Assembly (NCBI RefSeq): GCF_015680235.1
Contig: NZ_JADLJL010000009.1
Span: 62,001 to 126,000, forward strand
Source: Pseudomonas guariconensis
Lineage (GTDB): Bacteria; Pseudomonadota; Gammaproteobacteria; Pseudomonadales; Pseudomonadaceae
DNA: 64,000 bases
Direction: 5' to 3'
In this document: in pieces, positions 45,273 through 53,327 of the stretch
Layout of the letters: each line of letters starts with the position of its first letter
Numbering within the stretch: the first letter of the stretch is position 1
Position numbers and translations under genes: made by a program
Notes under the pieces: generated by a model
What the model saw: the letters and a program-made list of their open reading frames with translations, nothing else
What the model was told of the DNA's origin: nothing
Database searches by the model: none

Positions 45273-46213
45273 GGCGTAGGTTCCTCCGGCTGATCAGAGT
45301 TGCGGCCCCGCATGGGTCTAGAGGTTTCAGGTGAGTCGATGGCTTGCACTCGTTCGATAAACCGCCTCAGTTCATCAGATGGATTGCGATCAAGGCGCAA
45401 CAAGTAGGTAGTTAGCGGCGGAACGCGCGATGCAAGCGGGCGGGCTACCACTCCCGATTCCCGGCTGGCGGCAATATGCGAAGCGCCTGCCAGGCCGAGT
45501 GCATACCCAGCCGACACCAACACCATCATGAGGTCGCAGGAAGCTACGCGCTCGGCGACCAATGGCTCCACATCCACGCGGCGTAAGACGCGCTCCACGT
45601 GTCTGGCGTGGCCCTCGCAGACTTGCGCGTCGCACAACACCAGGGGATAGCTCAGCAGTTCTTCCAGGGATATGCGCTTTTTGGAAAGCAACGTATGTCG
45701 CGCCGGCACCGCCACCATGAGCGGGTCGCTCCAAGCAGGCATGGCAACGATACCGTCCCCTACCTCGTCGGACAGAGCAAAGCCCACGTCGTACAGGTCA
45801 TCGTGCAGCCCTTTTATCTGCTGCGTCAGTGGCACTTCGGAGAAGCGAATTTCGACCTCCGGCTCCTCCTGGCGGCAAAGCGCAAGCAAGGTCGGCAAGC
45901 GTGATGGTGTGATGCCGTCCGACAAGGCAACGCGCAACTGACCATGAAAGCCATTGGCCGCGGCCTTCACGCTGTCGCGTGCTTGTTGTAGAACTGCGAA
46001 CACGCGGCGCACATGCTCCAAAAACAGCTTGCCCGCACGGGTCAGCCGCGTGCTGCGCGTCGTGCGATCGAACAGCACTACGCCGAGCTCTTCTTCCAAC
46101 TCTTTGATAGCCCGTGAGAGCGGTGACTGCTCGATGTGAAGTTTCTCCGCTGCGCGGGCGAAATGGAGTTCTTCGGCAACCGCAAGGAAGCAACGAAGGT
46201 GTCGAATCTCCAT
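45269..46213 (-). CDS. LysR family transcriptional regulator
   Basis: The 314-residue protein has an N-terminal winged helix (residues 1-60, ARAAEKLHIEQSPLSRAIKELEEELGVVLFDR) and a LysR substrate-binding domain. Such a regulator is a common neighbour of traG in Tn4371-like ICEs. Overlap with the EexN-like gene suggests it controls its own operon or transfer functions. The divergent MarR operon starts 123 bp away, and a shared promoter region may let the two regulators interact. The effector is unknown. Confidence 0.85.
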   Translation of the reverse strand: MEIRHLRCFLAVAEELHFARAAEKLHIEQSPLSRAIKELEEELGVVLFDRTTRSTRLTRAGKLFLEHVRRVFAVLQQARDSVKAAANGFHGQLRVALSDGITPSRLPTLLALCRQEEPEVEIRFSEVPLTQQIKGLHDDLYDVGFALSDEVGDGIVAMPAWSDPLMVAVPARHTLLSKKRISLEELLSYPLVLCDAQVCEGHARHVERVLRRVDVEPLVAERVASCDLMMVLVSAGYALGLAGASHIAASRESGVVARPLASRVPPLTTYLLRLDRNPSDELRRFIERVQAIDSPETSRPMRGRNSDQPEEPTP

Positions 46214-46283
46214 AGTCCTGCTGTCCTTGCTTCTATTGAGGGAGGAAGTCTGTATTGGCTCGATGCCACCTGGATCAAACTAT

Positions 46284-46323
46284 ATTGACAACTAGTTTCC
46301 CATTAAGTAAACTAGTTGTCAAT
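46284..46323. promoter_or_regulatory. Perfect 15-bp inverted repeat overlapping a sigma-70 promoter
   Basis: Arms ATTGACAACTAGTTT (46284-46298) and AAACTAGTTGTCAAT (46309-46323) flank 10 bases. Within it TTGACA (46285-46290), 17 bp and TAAACT (46308-46313) form a good sigma-70 promoter for the MarR-ABM-monooxygenase genes. Binding of the MarR protein here would block polymerase directly. Confidence 0.8.
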
Positions 46324-46336
46324 CGTGAGGTTTAGC

Positions 46337-46783
46337 ATGAGTCCAAACAGAGCAAACAAGTTGACCGCCATCGCGTTGTCCGTTTTCAGGTTGAACGGCC
46401 AGCTCCTTGAGTGGGGCAATCACTTCTCCCAGCCACACGGATTGACCAGTGCGCGCTGGCAGGTGCTTGGCGCTATCTCTCTCGCGCCACACCCTCCAAA
46501 CATCCCGCAGATCGCCGCAGCGATGGGTGTGACGCGGCAAGGCGTTCTCAAGCAGATCAACCTGCTAGTGGATGAGGGTCTTGTCGAGGCTCTACCCAAT
46601 CCGACGCACAAGCGATCACCGTTGTATGCCCTGACTACCAAGGGGCAAACCGCCTACGACGCCTTGGTAGACCGCTGGCACAAGCATGTGCGGCAGATGG
46701 CATCCCAGTTCACCGTGTCCGATCTGGATGCAGCGATTAGGGTGCTTTCGGTGATGTCGCAGGTTCATGCCGGCGAACCATAA
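46337..46783 (+). CDS. MarR family transcriptional regulator (cargo operon)
   Basis: The 148-residue protein has a MarR winged helix: PNIPQIAAAMGVTRQGVLKQINLLVDEGLVE, then PNPTHKRSPLYALTTKG for the wing. The ATG at 46337 (MSPNRANK) has GAGG about 7 bases upstream and is preferred to the TTG at 46316, which lies inside the operator. The regulator very probably represses its own operon through the 15-bp palindrome just before it. Ligands that release it could be compounds modified by the flavin monooxygenase encoded downstream. Confidence 0.88.
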   Translation: MSPNRANKLTAIALSVFRLNGQLLEWGNHFSQPHGLTSARWQVLGAISLAPHPPNIPQIAAAMGVTRQGVLKQINLLVDEGLVEALPNPTHKRSPLYALTTKGQTAYDALVDRWHKHVRQMASQFTVSDLDAAIRVLSVMSQVHAGEP

Positions 46784-46824
46784 ATATGGTCGCGTCCTAG
46801 TCCAATAACCGAAAGGAGTTTTGT

Positions 46825-47193
46825 ATGTCTCTCTTGAAGCCCTTGGATGACAAGTTCCCTATCCAGCAGCAGCTTGATGTGGAGACCGGGCCTGTAGTTC
46901 TGGTCAACGTGTTCACAATGGATGCGGCCGATGAGACTGCGTTTCTGACTGCATGGAAGAACGATGCTGAGTTCATGAAGCGCCAACCGGGCTTCATTGC
47001 GGCCCAGCTTCATCGCGCCATCGGCGATAGCCCGACCTACATGAACTATGCGGTGTGGGAGTCCACAGCGGCATTCCGCGCGGCGTTCACTCATCCCGAG
47101 TTCATTGCCAAGCTCTCGACCTATCCCTCGTCCGCCGTCGCCACGCCGCACCTATTCCAAAAGGTCGCCGTGACTGGCATCTGCACCGCCTGA
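46825..47193 (+). CDS. Antibiotic biosynthesis monooxygenase (ABM) family protein
   Basis: The 122-residue protein shows the ferredoxin-like ABM fold: PVVLVNVFTMDAADETAFLTAWKNDAEFMKRQPGF, then QLHRAIGDSPTYMNYAVWESTAAFRAAFTHPEF. ABM proteins include small cofactor-free oxygenases acting on quinol-type polyketides, and stress proteins of unknown function. It has a clear AGGAG upstream of the ATG and follows the MarR gene by 41 bp. Its operon partner is a Tet(X)-like hydroxylase, so a joint role in oxidising a polycyclic or quinone compound is plausible but unproven. Confidence 0.8.
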   Translation: MSLLKPLDDKFPIQQQLDVETGPVVLVNVFTMDAADETAFLTAWKNDAEFMKRQPGFIAAQLHRAIGDSPTYMNYAVWESTAAFRAAFTHPEFIAKLSTYPSSAVATPHLFQKVAVTGICTA

Positions 47194-47261
47194 AGGGAAA
47201 TTACGATGCCAAGGAGCTACTTTGCCGGAGTGACTGACGCCGTCGCACAAAGAAAGTCCTT

Positions 47262-48458
47262 ATGACTGAACCAGAATTCCATCGCATCGCCATCATCGGT
47301 GCCGGCCTGGGAGGGCTCACGCTTGCACGCATCCTACAAAAGCACGGCCTGGAAGCCGTCATCTTCGAGCGTGATGCTTCGCGCGATGCTTGCAGCCAGG
47401 GCGGTACGCTCGACATGCATGCCGAATCTGGACAGCGTGCGCTCAGGGACGCCGGGCTAGAAGCCGAGTTTCAGGCCGTTGCGCGGCCAGAAGGCCAAGG
47501 ACTTCGCATTGTCGATAAGGTAGGACATTTCCATTGGGACGAGACCGGCGACTCGGCCAACTTCGACCGGCCGGAGGTTGATCGTGGCGCGTTGCGCGAC
47601 CTGCTGATCGACTCGCTCGAACCTGGCTGCATCCTTTGGGGTCACGAGCTGATCAACATCGAACCCGTTGAGCGGGGATGCCATGTGCTGCACTTTGAGA
47701 ACGGTGCATGCATCAAGGCCGGCGTGCTGGTTGGCGCTGACGGTGCTTGGTCGCGCGTGCGTCCGCTAATATCAGACGCCAAGCCGTTTTATACAGGCGT
47801 CAGCTTTATCGAAATCAGCATTCCTGATGCCAAACAGAACCATCGCGGCATCGCCAATATCGTTGGCAAAGGCAGCCTATTGGCGCTTTCCGACAACAAG
47901 GGACTGTTGGCGCAAGCTAATGGGGATGGGCGAATTCGCGTCTACGCCGCCTTCCGCGTACCCGAAGATTGGCTTTCGACGTGCGGTATCCCATTCGATC
48001 GTCCGGCGGAAGCACGGGAAGCTCTGCTTGACCTGTTTTCCGACTGGGAACCGGAATTCACTGAAATGATATGCGCATGCGATGACAGCTTTATTCCACG
48101 ACCGATCAATATGCTACCTATTGGGTTGACGTGGGACGACCAGCCAAGTGTGACGCTGCTTGGCGACGCAGCGCATCTCATGTCACCGTTCGCCAGCGAA
48201 GGCGCCAACCTCGCCATGCTGGACGCGGCCGAGTTTGCTGAGGAACTGTTGGCTACCCGCGAACCATCTTTAGCAATCAAAAAGTACAACGCAAAACTGT
48301 TTGTTCGTGCAAAGGCTGCCGCCGGGGAAAGTTCGCGCAATCTCGATATCTGTATCGCACCGGATGGCGCGGCTCGATTGGCAAAGCAGTTGTTGATCTA
48401 CAAGTCGGCCGCCAAACTAGGGCTCGATGCACGACAGATTTTTGAGCTGGTCGGCTAG
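47262..48458 (+). CDS. FAD-dependent monooxygenase, Tet(X)-like
   Basis: The 398-residue class A flavin monooxygenase has GAGLGG (13-18), then the Tet(X)-type segment GGTLDMHAESGQRALRDAGL and the GD motif LLGDAAHLMSPFASEGANLA. Spacing and motifs follow Tet(X), which inactivates tetracyclines by hydroxylation, but many homologues act on other aromatic or polyketide compounds, so resistance is not established. It is the last gene of the MarR-controlled cargo operon. The start ATG 47262 has only a weak AGAAAG before it. Convergent with the relaxase gene. Confidence 0.8.
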   Translation: MTEPEFHRIAIIGAGLGGLTLARILQKHGLEAVIFERDASRDACSQGGTLDMHAESGQRALRDAGLEAEFQAVARPEGQGLRIVDKVGHFHWDETGDSANFDRPEVDRGALRDLLIDSLEPGCILWGHELINIEPVERGCHVLHFENGACIKAGVLVGADGAWSRVRPLISDAKPFYTGVSFIEISIPDAKQNHRGIANIVGKGSLLALSDNKGLLAQANGDGRIRVYAAFRVPEDWLSTCGIPFDRPAEAREALLDLFSDWEPEFTEMICACDDSFIPRPINMLPIGLTWDDQPSVTLLGDAAHLMSPFASEGANLAMLDAAEFAEELLATREPSLAIKKYNAKLFVRAKAAAGESSRNLDICIAPDGAARLAKQLLIYKSAAKLGLDARQIFELVG

Positions 48459-48588
48459 TCAAGAGTGATGCCAAGAGAACAAATGAATTTTCCGTTAGTG
48501 TTTGCGATGCAGTACCACAGTATGTGTCGAGGTATCTCAGCGACTAGCAACCGTTGCAATGAACTGGAAAGCGCATATAGCGAGCGCA

Positions 48589-50565
48589 CTATAGGCCGAG
48601 TGTTTTGCCGGGCTCCCATGACACTCCACCGCCGCGCACCGTCGCGGCGAGCTGCCGTCCTAGTCGCTGCTCGATCACCGGCTTCCACGGCACCAGACTG
48701 AACCCCATGCCGTCGTCCAGCATCGCGTAGCGCCCGCTGGCGAGCATGACGCTGCGCCGGTAGATACCGGTCACGCGCTGCCCATCGGCCACAGGCCGAT
48801 GCTCCAGGCCGGTATCGGCGGCAATGTCCTTCGCGGCCTGGGTCAGTTCCCGGTTGCGCAGCGTGCCCAGCAGGTTGCGCGCCAGGATCACGCGCTGCCC
48901 GCGTCGCTCGGCCAGCCCCTGTTCGGCCAGAAAGTCGGCACGCTGCTGCATCGCCTGCTTGGCCTCGCCACCAAAGCCCAGGTCGCCCAAGCCCGAGCCG
49001 CCGCCGATCAACTGCTGGTCGAGCCAGGTTGCCCCGATGACGCGGGCTTGCCGCTCTATGGGCAAGTGCGATTTCAGTTCCACCGTCACGCCGCCCAGGC
49101 GCTGCGCGTCGTAGCGGCGGCCCTGCTCGGGCAGGTCGTCAGGCACCTTCCATAGCCCTTCGGCCACGCGCTCCACGATGTCAGCCCGGCGCAGGGCTTC
49201 CAGCCTGCGGACGTGGGCGGCCACGACCTCCTGCGGGTCGCGGCCCGGCACGGCCTGGCCCTGCGCCACGGCAAAGTGATGATCGGTGCGGTACAGGCCA
49301 TCGCTCGCCAGCGCGGCGATGTTCCTGTCGGCCGCGCGCACGTCGGCTGATCCCTTCACCTCCACCACGGCCCCGGTCGGATAGTTCGCCAGTTCGTCGC
49401 GGGCGTTGAGCGCGACGTAGTGTGCCTTGCCGTCCACGCCGTCGATGACCAGATAGCCCCGGTCGCGCAGCTCGTCGGCCAGTCCCTTCGCGGCAACGCG
49501 CCCGAGGATGGTTCGGCCATCGTCTCCCGGCTCGAACACCGCCAGCTCGCGCGACTTCCCACTCATTGCCCGCTGCATGGTGCGGATGATGTCGCCGCGC
49601 TCGCCTAGGGCGCGCAGGGTCTTCTCCGCATCGGCATGGACGGCCCAGGTGCCGGGCTGCGTCTCGTCGGCCAGGCCCAGGCGCTGCAAGCGTTGCAGGC
49701 GGCCGATCAGCAGCAGGCGTTGGCGCTGCAAGCGGGGTTCGTTGAACCGTCCGACATGCACCAGGCCGTCGTCGCCGGCCTCGCGCTTCAAGGTGCGATC
49801 CAGGTTCGTCCACCGCTCTTGCTCCACCTCGCGCTGCAAGGTCTGCTGGATCTCCAGCTCGGTGCGTGGCCCCAGCCATTCGGTCGCCAGCTCGGCGGCG
49901 CGGTGGCGGAAGCCATCGGCGATGTAGTCGCCCGCGATGATGAGGTCTTTGCCGGTGTCGTCGCGCCCGCGCACGACGATGTGCGTGTGCGGGTTGTCTG
50001 TGTTCCAGTGGTTCACGGCCACCCAATCGAGGCCCGTGCCCAGGTCGGCTTCCATGCGGCCCATGAGGTGTCGCGTGTAGGTGCGCAGGTCTTCCAGCTC
50101 CGCGCCATCCTCGGGCGAGAGGATGAAGCGGAAATGGTGCCGGTCGTCGGCGCAGCGTTCCTTGAAGGCGTCGAGGTCGGCGTCGTCGGTCTGCGGCCCG
50201 TAGGCTTGGCCCGGCTCGCCGTCACGGCCCACGCCGTCGCGCTCGATGTAGCGCAGGTGCTTGGCGAGCGATTGCGGGCTGGCCCGCTGGTGATTCACCA
50301 GCAGCGTCTTGATGGTCGCGCGCCGCGACATGGGCGTCAGCTTCGCGCCCGCGAAGCGCGCCGCCGTATGGCCGCGCCCCAGGCGTGAGCCGGGTCGCTG
50401 GCCGGTGCCACCCGTCGCGCCAGGACGGCGTACCGAGGACTTGCCGCCGCTGGCCTTGCCGGTCTGCTTGAGCACCTTGGATACGAAGCTCTGCCCCTGG
50501 CCCTTGCCCCGGTTCTTCGGGGCGCTGGGGCGCACTCGGAAATCGTCGTCGCGGCGGTCGCTCAT
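48589..50565 (-). CDS. Relaxase, DUF3363/VirD2-like (MobP-type)
   Basis: The 658-residue protein has a relaxase N-terminal domain with the HxH metal site in NPHTHIVVRG (about residues 192-196) and the preceding VAVNHWNTDN, followed by a long DUF3363 region. Such proteins nick oriT and lead the strand into the recipient. The ATG at 50565 (MSDRRDDDF) has GGGAG upstream; the frame extends further upstream without a better start. It is transcribed toward the cargo operon, and the region just upstream holds a candidate oriT. Confidence 0.9.
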   Translation of the reverse strand: MSDRRDDDFRVRPSAPKNRGKGQGQSFVSKVLKQTGKASGGKSSVRRPGATGGTGQRPGSRLGRGHTAARFAGAKLTPMSRRATIKTLLVNHQRASPQSLAKHLRYIERDGVGRDGEPGQAYGPQTDDADLDAFKERCADDRHHFRFILSPEDGAELEDLRTYTRHLMGRMEADLGTGLDWVAVNHWNTDNPHTHIVVRGRDDTGKDLIIAGDYIADGFRHRAAELATEWLGPRTELEIQQTLQREVEQERWTNLDRTLKREAGDDGLVHVGRFNEPRLQRQRLLLIGRLQRLQRLGLADETQPGTWAVHADAEKTLRALGERGDIIRTMQRAMSGKSRELAVFEPGDDGRTILGRVAAKGLADELRDRGYLVIDGVDGKAHYVALNARDELANYPTGAVVEVKGSADVRAADRNIAALASDGLYRTDHHFAVAQGQAVPGRDPQEVVAAHVRRLEALRRADIVERVAEGLWKVPDDLPEQGRRYDAQRLGGVTVELKSHLPIERQARVIGATWLDQQLIGGGSGLGDLGFGGEAKQAMQQRADFLAEQGLAERRGQRVILARNLLGTLRNRELTQAAKDIAADTGLEHRPVADGQRVTGIYRRSVMLASGRYAMLDDGMGFSLVPWKPVIEQRLGRQLAATVRGGGVSWEPGKTLGL

Positions 50566-51013
50566 GGCTGCGCTCCCTGCAAGCTCTGGCGTGTCCTGTC
50601 GTGCGAAGCACGCGGACATGCCTGCATTGGCGCGGGCCTCGCGCCATACGCGGCACGGCGGCGAAGCCGCTGCGTGCCGCGCCAACCCCACGTGCAGACG
50701 GGCTTTCGACGCGGCCCGGTGCCGCGTCCTTTTGTCTTGCCTTCCGCCTTTGCCTTCCGCTGTCGCTCCAGGCACCGGCGGCCCGGCGGCGCTGCTGCGT
50801 GTGCAGCCAGCGCGCCGGCGAATGCGGCGATGACCGCAGGCCGGGCGCGTTCGAGGCAAGACGTCTGCACGTTGGACGGCTGCGCCGAAGGCAGCGAGAC
50901 GTGCGGTGCGAATGCTCCAGCACGGCAGGCGCGACGACACGGCAGCAGCCAGCGGAACAACACGCCCGATGGCACGATGAGATGCACGGCAACGTGCAGC
51001 GAATCGGCGGCCA
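50566..51013. other. Region between relaxase and TraF-type peptidase genes, candidate oriT
   Basis: About 450 GC-rich bases without a convincing gene. A hairpin at 50592-50618 combines outer arms TGTCC/GGACA with inner arms CGTGC/GCACG around GAA. A second at about 50651-50678 has arms CGGCACG and CGTGCCG with nested GCGGC/GCCGC. Dyads next to the relaxase start are typical of an oriT; the nic site cannot be fixed by eye. Confidence 0.45.
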
Positions 51014-51613
51014 TCATGGGTGTGTCTCCAGCCACACCGGATGCGCAACGCCGATCACGGAGGATGCGCTGACCGGGCCGAAATACCGACTGTCGAACGA
51101 TGCCGGATTCGTCACGCTCAACAGGAACAGTTCGCCCGGTTCAAGGCGGCGGCAAAGCTGCAAGGACGGCAGCGCCCGGCCCAGCCGATCGGCAGGCAGC
51201 GCGGCGGCCGAAGGCACGCCGTCGATGCGTACCTGACCGGCGACGATGCAGACGTGTTGCGGCGCGACCGCGCCCACACGTTTGAGCAGCGGAACGCGCG
51301 TCGGCAGGTAGCCGCGCTGCGCAGCGAGCGCGGCGGCCGTAGCCGGAAGCGGCACCAGCACGATGCTGTCCACGGACAACGGACGTGGCAGCGAGGCAGG
51401 GCGCGGGTCGAGCGGGTCGATGCGATACCAGCCGACTGCCACGCTGTCGGACGGGTTGTAGGTCAGACGCGGCAGCGGCGACACGAAAGCCGCCCAGGCC
51501 AGCGCAGCGAAGCTGATGGCGGTTAGTGTCGCCAGCACGATGCGAGCGCGCAGGCGTGAGTGAGGACGCGGCGGCACTGCGGGCGCATTGGCCGTGGTGG
51601 TCGGGGCCGTCAT
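51014..51613 (-). CDS. traF: S26 family signal peptidase, TraF type
   Basis: The 199-residue protein has one N-terminal membrane helix (about residues 23-42), then the TraF-type catalytic serine region YNPSDSVAVGWYR (likely S57) and the lysine in PLLKRVGA (K111). TraF peptidases mature the conjugative pilin, here TrbC. Its ATG overlaps the stop of the DUF2840 gene. The catalytic dyad is intact. Confidence 0.9.
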   Translation of the reverse strand: MTAPTTTANAPAVPPRPHSRLRARIVLATLTAISFAALAWAAFVSPLPRLTYNPSDSVAVGWYRIDPLDPRPASLPRPLSVDSIVLVPLPATAAALAAQRGYLPTRVPLLKRVGAVAPQHVCIVAGQVRIDGVPSAAALPADRLGRALPSLQLCRRLEPGELFLLSVTNPASFDSRYFGPVSASSVIGVAHPVWLETHP

Positions 51614-52155
51614 GGCAGCACCTTCCCGGCCAGCCAGGCGGTATGCCGCTCGGCGGTGTATTCGGGCAGCGCAAGGCGAGCCGCAAGACGGTTGCCCAGC
51701 GTGCGCCAGTACGCGGGCGACACGTCGATGACGGCGATGCCCAGCGCCTCGATGCCGTCGATGCGCTCCAGCACGGCGCGCACGTTGGCATCGCCTTCGG
51801 TGTGCAGCAGCAGGCGCGCGCCCGGCTGCACGCCGGGGATGCGCTGCACGGCATCGAGCGGCGTGGCGGTCTGCATCACCATGAGCTGCCAGCGCACGGT
51901 GCCGTAATCGTTGGCCTGCCAGCGGATTCGGCAGAGCATCGCGTCCGGCAGGAACACCGCGGAGCGCCGCCAGCGGTCGAGCTGAAGCGTGCGCGCCGGT
52001 TCGCCGAAGCGCAGGTAGAGCTTGAAGCGATGTTCGAGGTAGGCCAGCGAAACGCGCGTGAGCGGCACATTGCCGGCCTGTCCGGCGAGTGCCGAAAGCG
52101 CAGGCAGCGGCGCAGCCGGTGCCGCGTTCGCGGCAGGCAAAGCGGATGCGTTCAT
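51610..52155 (-). CDS. DUF2840 domain protein
   Basis: The 181-residue protein belongs to DUF2840, found next to ParA and TraF in Tn4371-like ICEs: LTRVSLAYLEHRFKLYLRFGEPARTLQLDRWRR near the middle of the first half and VSPAYWRTLGNRLAARLALPEYTAERHTAWLAG at the end. No catalytic motif is visible, and its function is unknown. The start 52155 follows GGAGAA by 7 bases and overlaps the preceding stop by 4 bp. Confidence 0.8.
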   Translation of the reverse strand: MNASALPAANAAPAAPLPALSALAGQAGNVPLTRVSLAYLEHRFKLYLRFGEPARTLQLDRWRRSAVFLPDAMLCRIRWQANDYGTVRWQLMVMQTATPLDAVQRIPGVQPGARLLLHTEGDANVRAVLERIDGIEALGIAVIDVSPAYWRTLGNRLAARLALPEYTAERHTAWLAGKVLP

Positions 52156-52427
52156 GGTGTGTTCTCCGGCGGAAACTCCCGCTCCAGCAGGCCGCGCAGC
52201 AGGTCGGCCACGGTCACGCCTTGCGTGAAGGCCGACACCTTGATGCGCGCCCGCATGGCGGGCGTAATGTCGAGTGTGAGGCGGGCCGTGTAGAGGTCGC
52301 CTTTGCCCAGCGCGTCGGCATCGCCCTGGCGAATCCACGCCTCGGCATGTGGATTCGCGGGCGGACGTGCGCCGATGCCGACGCGCTTGCCCGTGCGTTT
52401 GCTGTTGGGTGGCTGCTGCGCTGTCAT
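52152..52427 (-). CDS. Small ribbon-helix-helix partition-type protein
   Basis: The 91-residue protein ends with YTARLTLDITPAMRARIKVSAFTQGVTVADLLRGLLEREFP, the pattern of an RHH DNA-binding domain like ParG or CopG proteins, with a flexible basic N terminus. It is encoded directly after ParA with overlapping start and stop, so it likely acts as the DNA-binding partner of ParA or as operon regulator. A separate large ParB is encoded at 59473-61533. Confidence 0.7.
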   Translation of the reverse strand: MTAQQPPNSKRTGKRVGIGARPPANPHAEAWIRQGDADALGKGDLYTARLTLDITPAMRARIKVSAFTQGVTVADLLRGLLEREFPPENTP

Positions 52428-53062
52428 GTCGGCCACCGCAGCAGTTCGTCCACCAGGGCGGTGATTTCGCGGGCGGCGGCACTGTCGGGCGCTGTCTCGC
52501 GTGCGAGCCGGCCAGCGGCCACGCTGTCGGCGAAGACGATGCGCTGATGCACCTCCGAGCGCAGCGCGGGCAGCGGCTGTTCGGCGAGCGATTGCCGCGC
52601 CTCGCGCCCGATGATGGTGGTGCTGACGCGCCGGTTGATGACGAAGGCCGCGCGGAGCAGCGGCCGGAACACCTGCGCCTCGCGGATCAGCGAAACCATT
52701 TCCGAGCTGGCCCACAGGTCGTAGGGGCTGGGCTGTACCGGGATCAGCACGCGCTCGGCCGCCAGCAGCGCGGAGCGCGCCAGGGCGGCGATGCGCGGCG
52801 GGCCGTCGATGACGACGTGATCGGCGCGGCGTGCCAGTTCGGGCGCTTCCTGATGCAGCGTTTCGCGGGCGAGGCCCACGGCACTGAACAGCCGTGACAA
52901 GCCTTGCTGGCTCCGGCGCTGCGTCCAGTCCAGGGATGAACCCTGCGGGTCGGCATCGAGCAGGACAACATGCTGGCCGCGCATCGCCAGTTCGCCCGCG
53001 ATGTGCGTGGCGAGCGTCGTCTTGCCGACACCGCCTTTCTGGTTGAGCAGAGCGAGGATCAT
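52424..53062 (-). CDS. parA: ParA family partition ATPase
   Basis: The 212-residue protein begins MILALLNQKGGVGKTT, the deviant Walker A of ParA/MinD ATPases (K9-T15), followed by LLDADPQGSSLDW. It has no N-terminal helix-turn-helix, so it is a small type Ib-like ParA. GGGAGGG lies 8 bases before ATG 53062. It helps keep or position the excised, replicating form of the ICE. The RepA gene and iterons are immediately upstream. Confidence 0.92.
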   Translation of the reverse strand: MILALLNQKGGVGKTTLATHIAGELAMRGQHVVLLDADPQGSSLDWTQRRSQQGLSRLFSAVGLARETLHQEAPELARRADHVVIDGPPRIAALARSALLAAERVLIPVQPSPYDLWASSEMVSLIREAQVFRPLLRAAFVINRRVSTTIIGREARQSLAEQPLPALRSEVHQRIVFADSVAAGRLARETAPDSAAAREITALVDELLRWPT

Positions 53063-53327
53063 GGCGCGGCCCTCCCTGCTGGAAAGCCGGGCTTTGCCTG
53101 CCGTGCAAAACGCTGTTCGCCGTGCCGTTTCTCGGTTGTCCACCGAAACGGCGCGCTTCTACTAAAAGTTATGTATTTCTTGTTAGGGAAGTTAGAGGGG
53201 CCGCAAACCCGCGCCGTTATTGGCTTTCCGGCGTTTTCGTACTCCTGATAGCACGATAGGCGTACTCCCGATAGCACGATACCCGGTACTCCTGATAGCA
53301 CGAGGCCGTCCACACCTTTTCCCCGAG
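53063..53327. other. Candidate replication origin (oriV) between parA and repA
   Basis: The stretch holds three 18-bp iterons (53239-53303), an AT-rich segment around 53156-53190 and a TTATCCCC sequence near 53329 that partly resembles a DnaA box. With RepA and ParA on either side this is the expected layout of a plasmid-type origin used by the excised element. Confidence 0.65.
53239..53303 (+). repeat. Three iterons, GTACTCCTGATAGCACGA
   Basis: Copies at 53239-53256, 53262-53279 and 53286-53303 are 18 bp long, begin 23 and 24 bp apart and differ only at one base (CCT versus CCC). Regular spacing of about two helix turns is typical of RepA-binding iterons. Confidence 0.85.

Noticed and set aside
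46825..47193. ABM protein as a true antibiotic-biosynthesis enzyme
   Set aside because: The family name is historical; no biosynthetic genes are nearby, so only the fold is called.
50566..51048. Upstream extension of the relaxase frame to 819 residues
   Set aside because: The extension is Arg/Ala-rich without similarity, and ATG 50565 has a good ribosome-binding site and the family N terminus.
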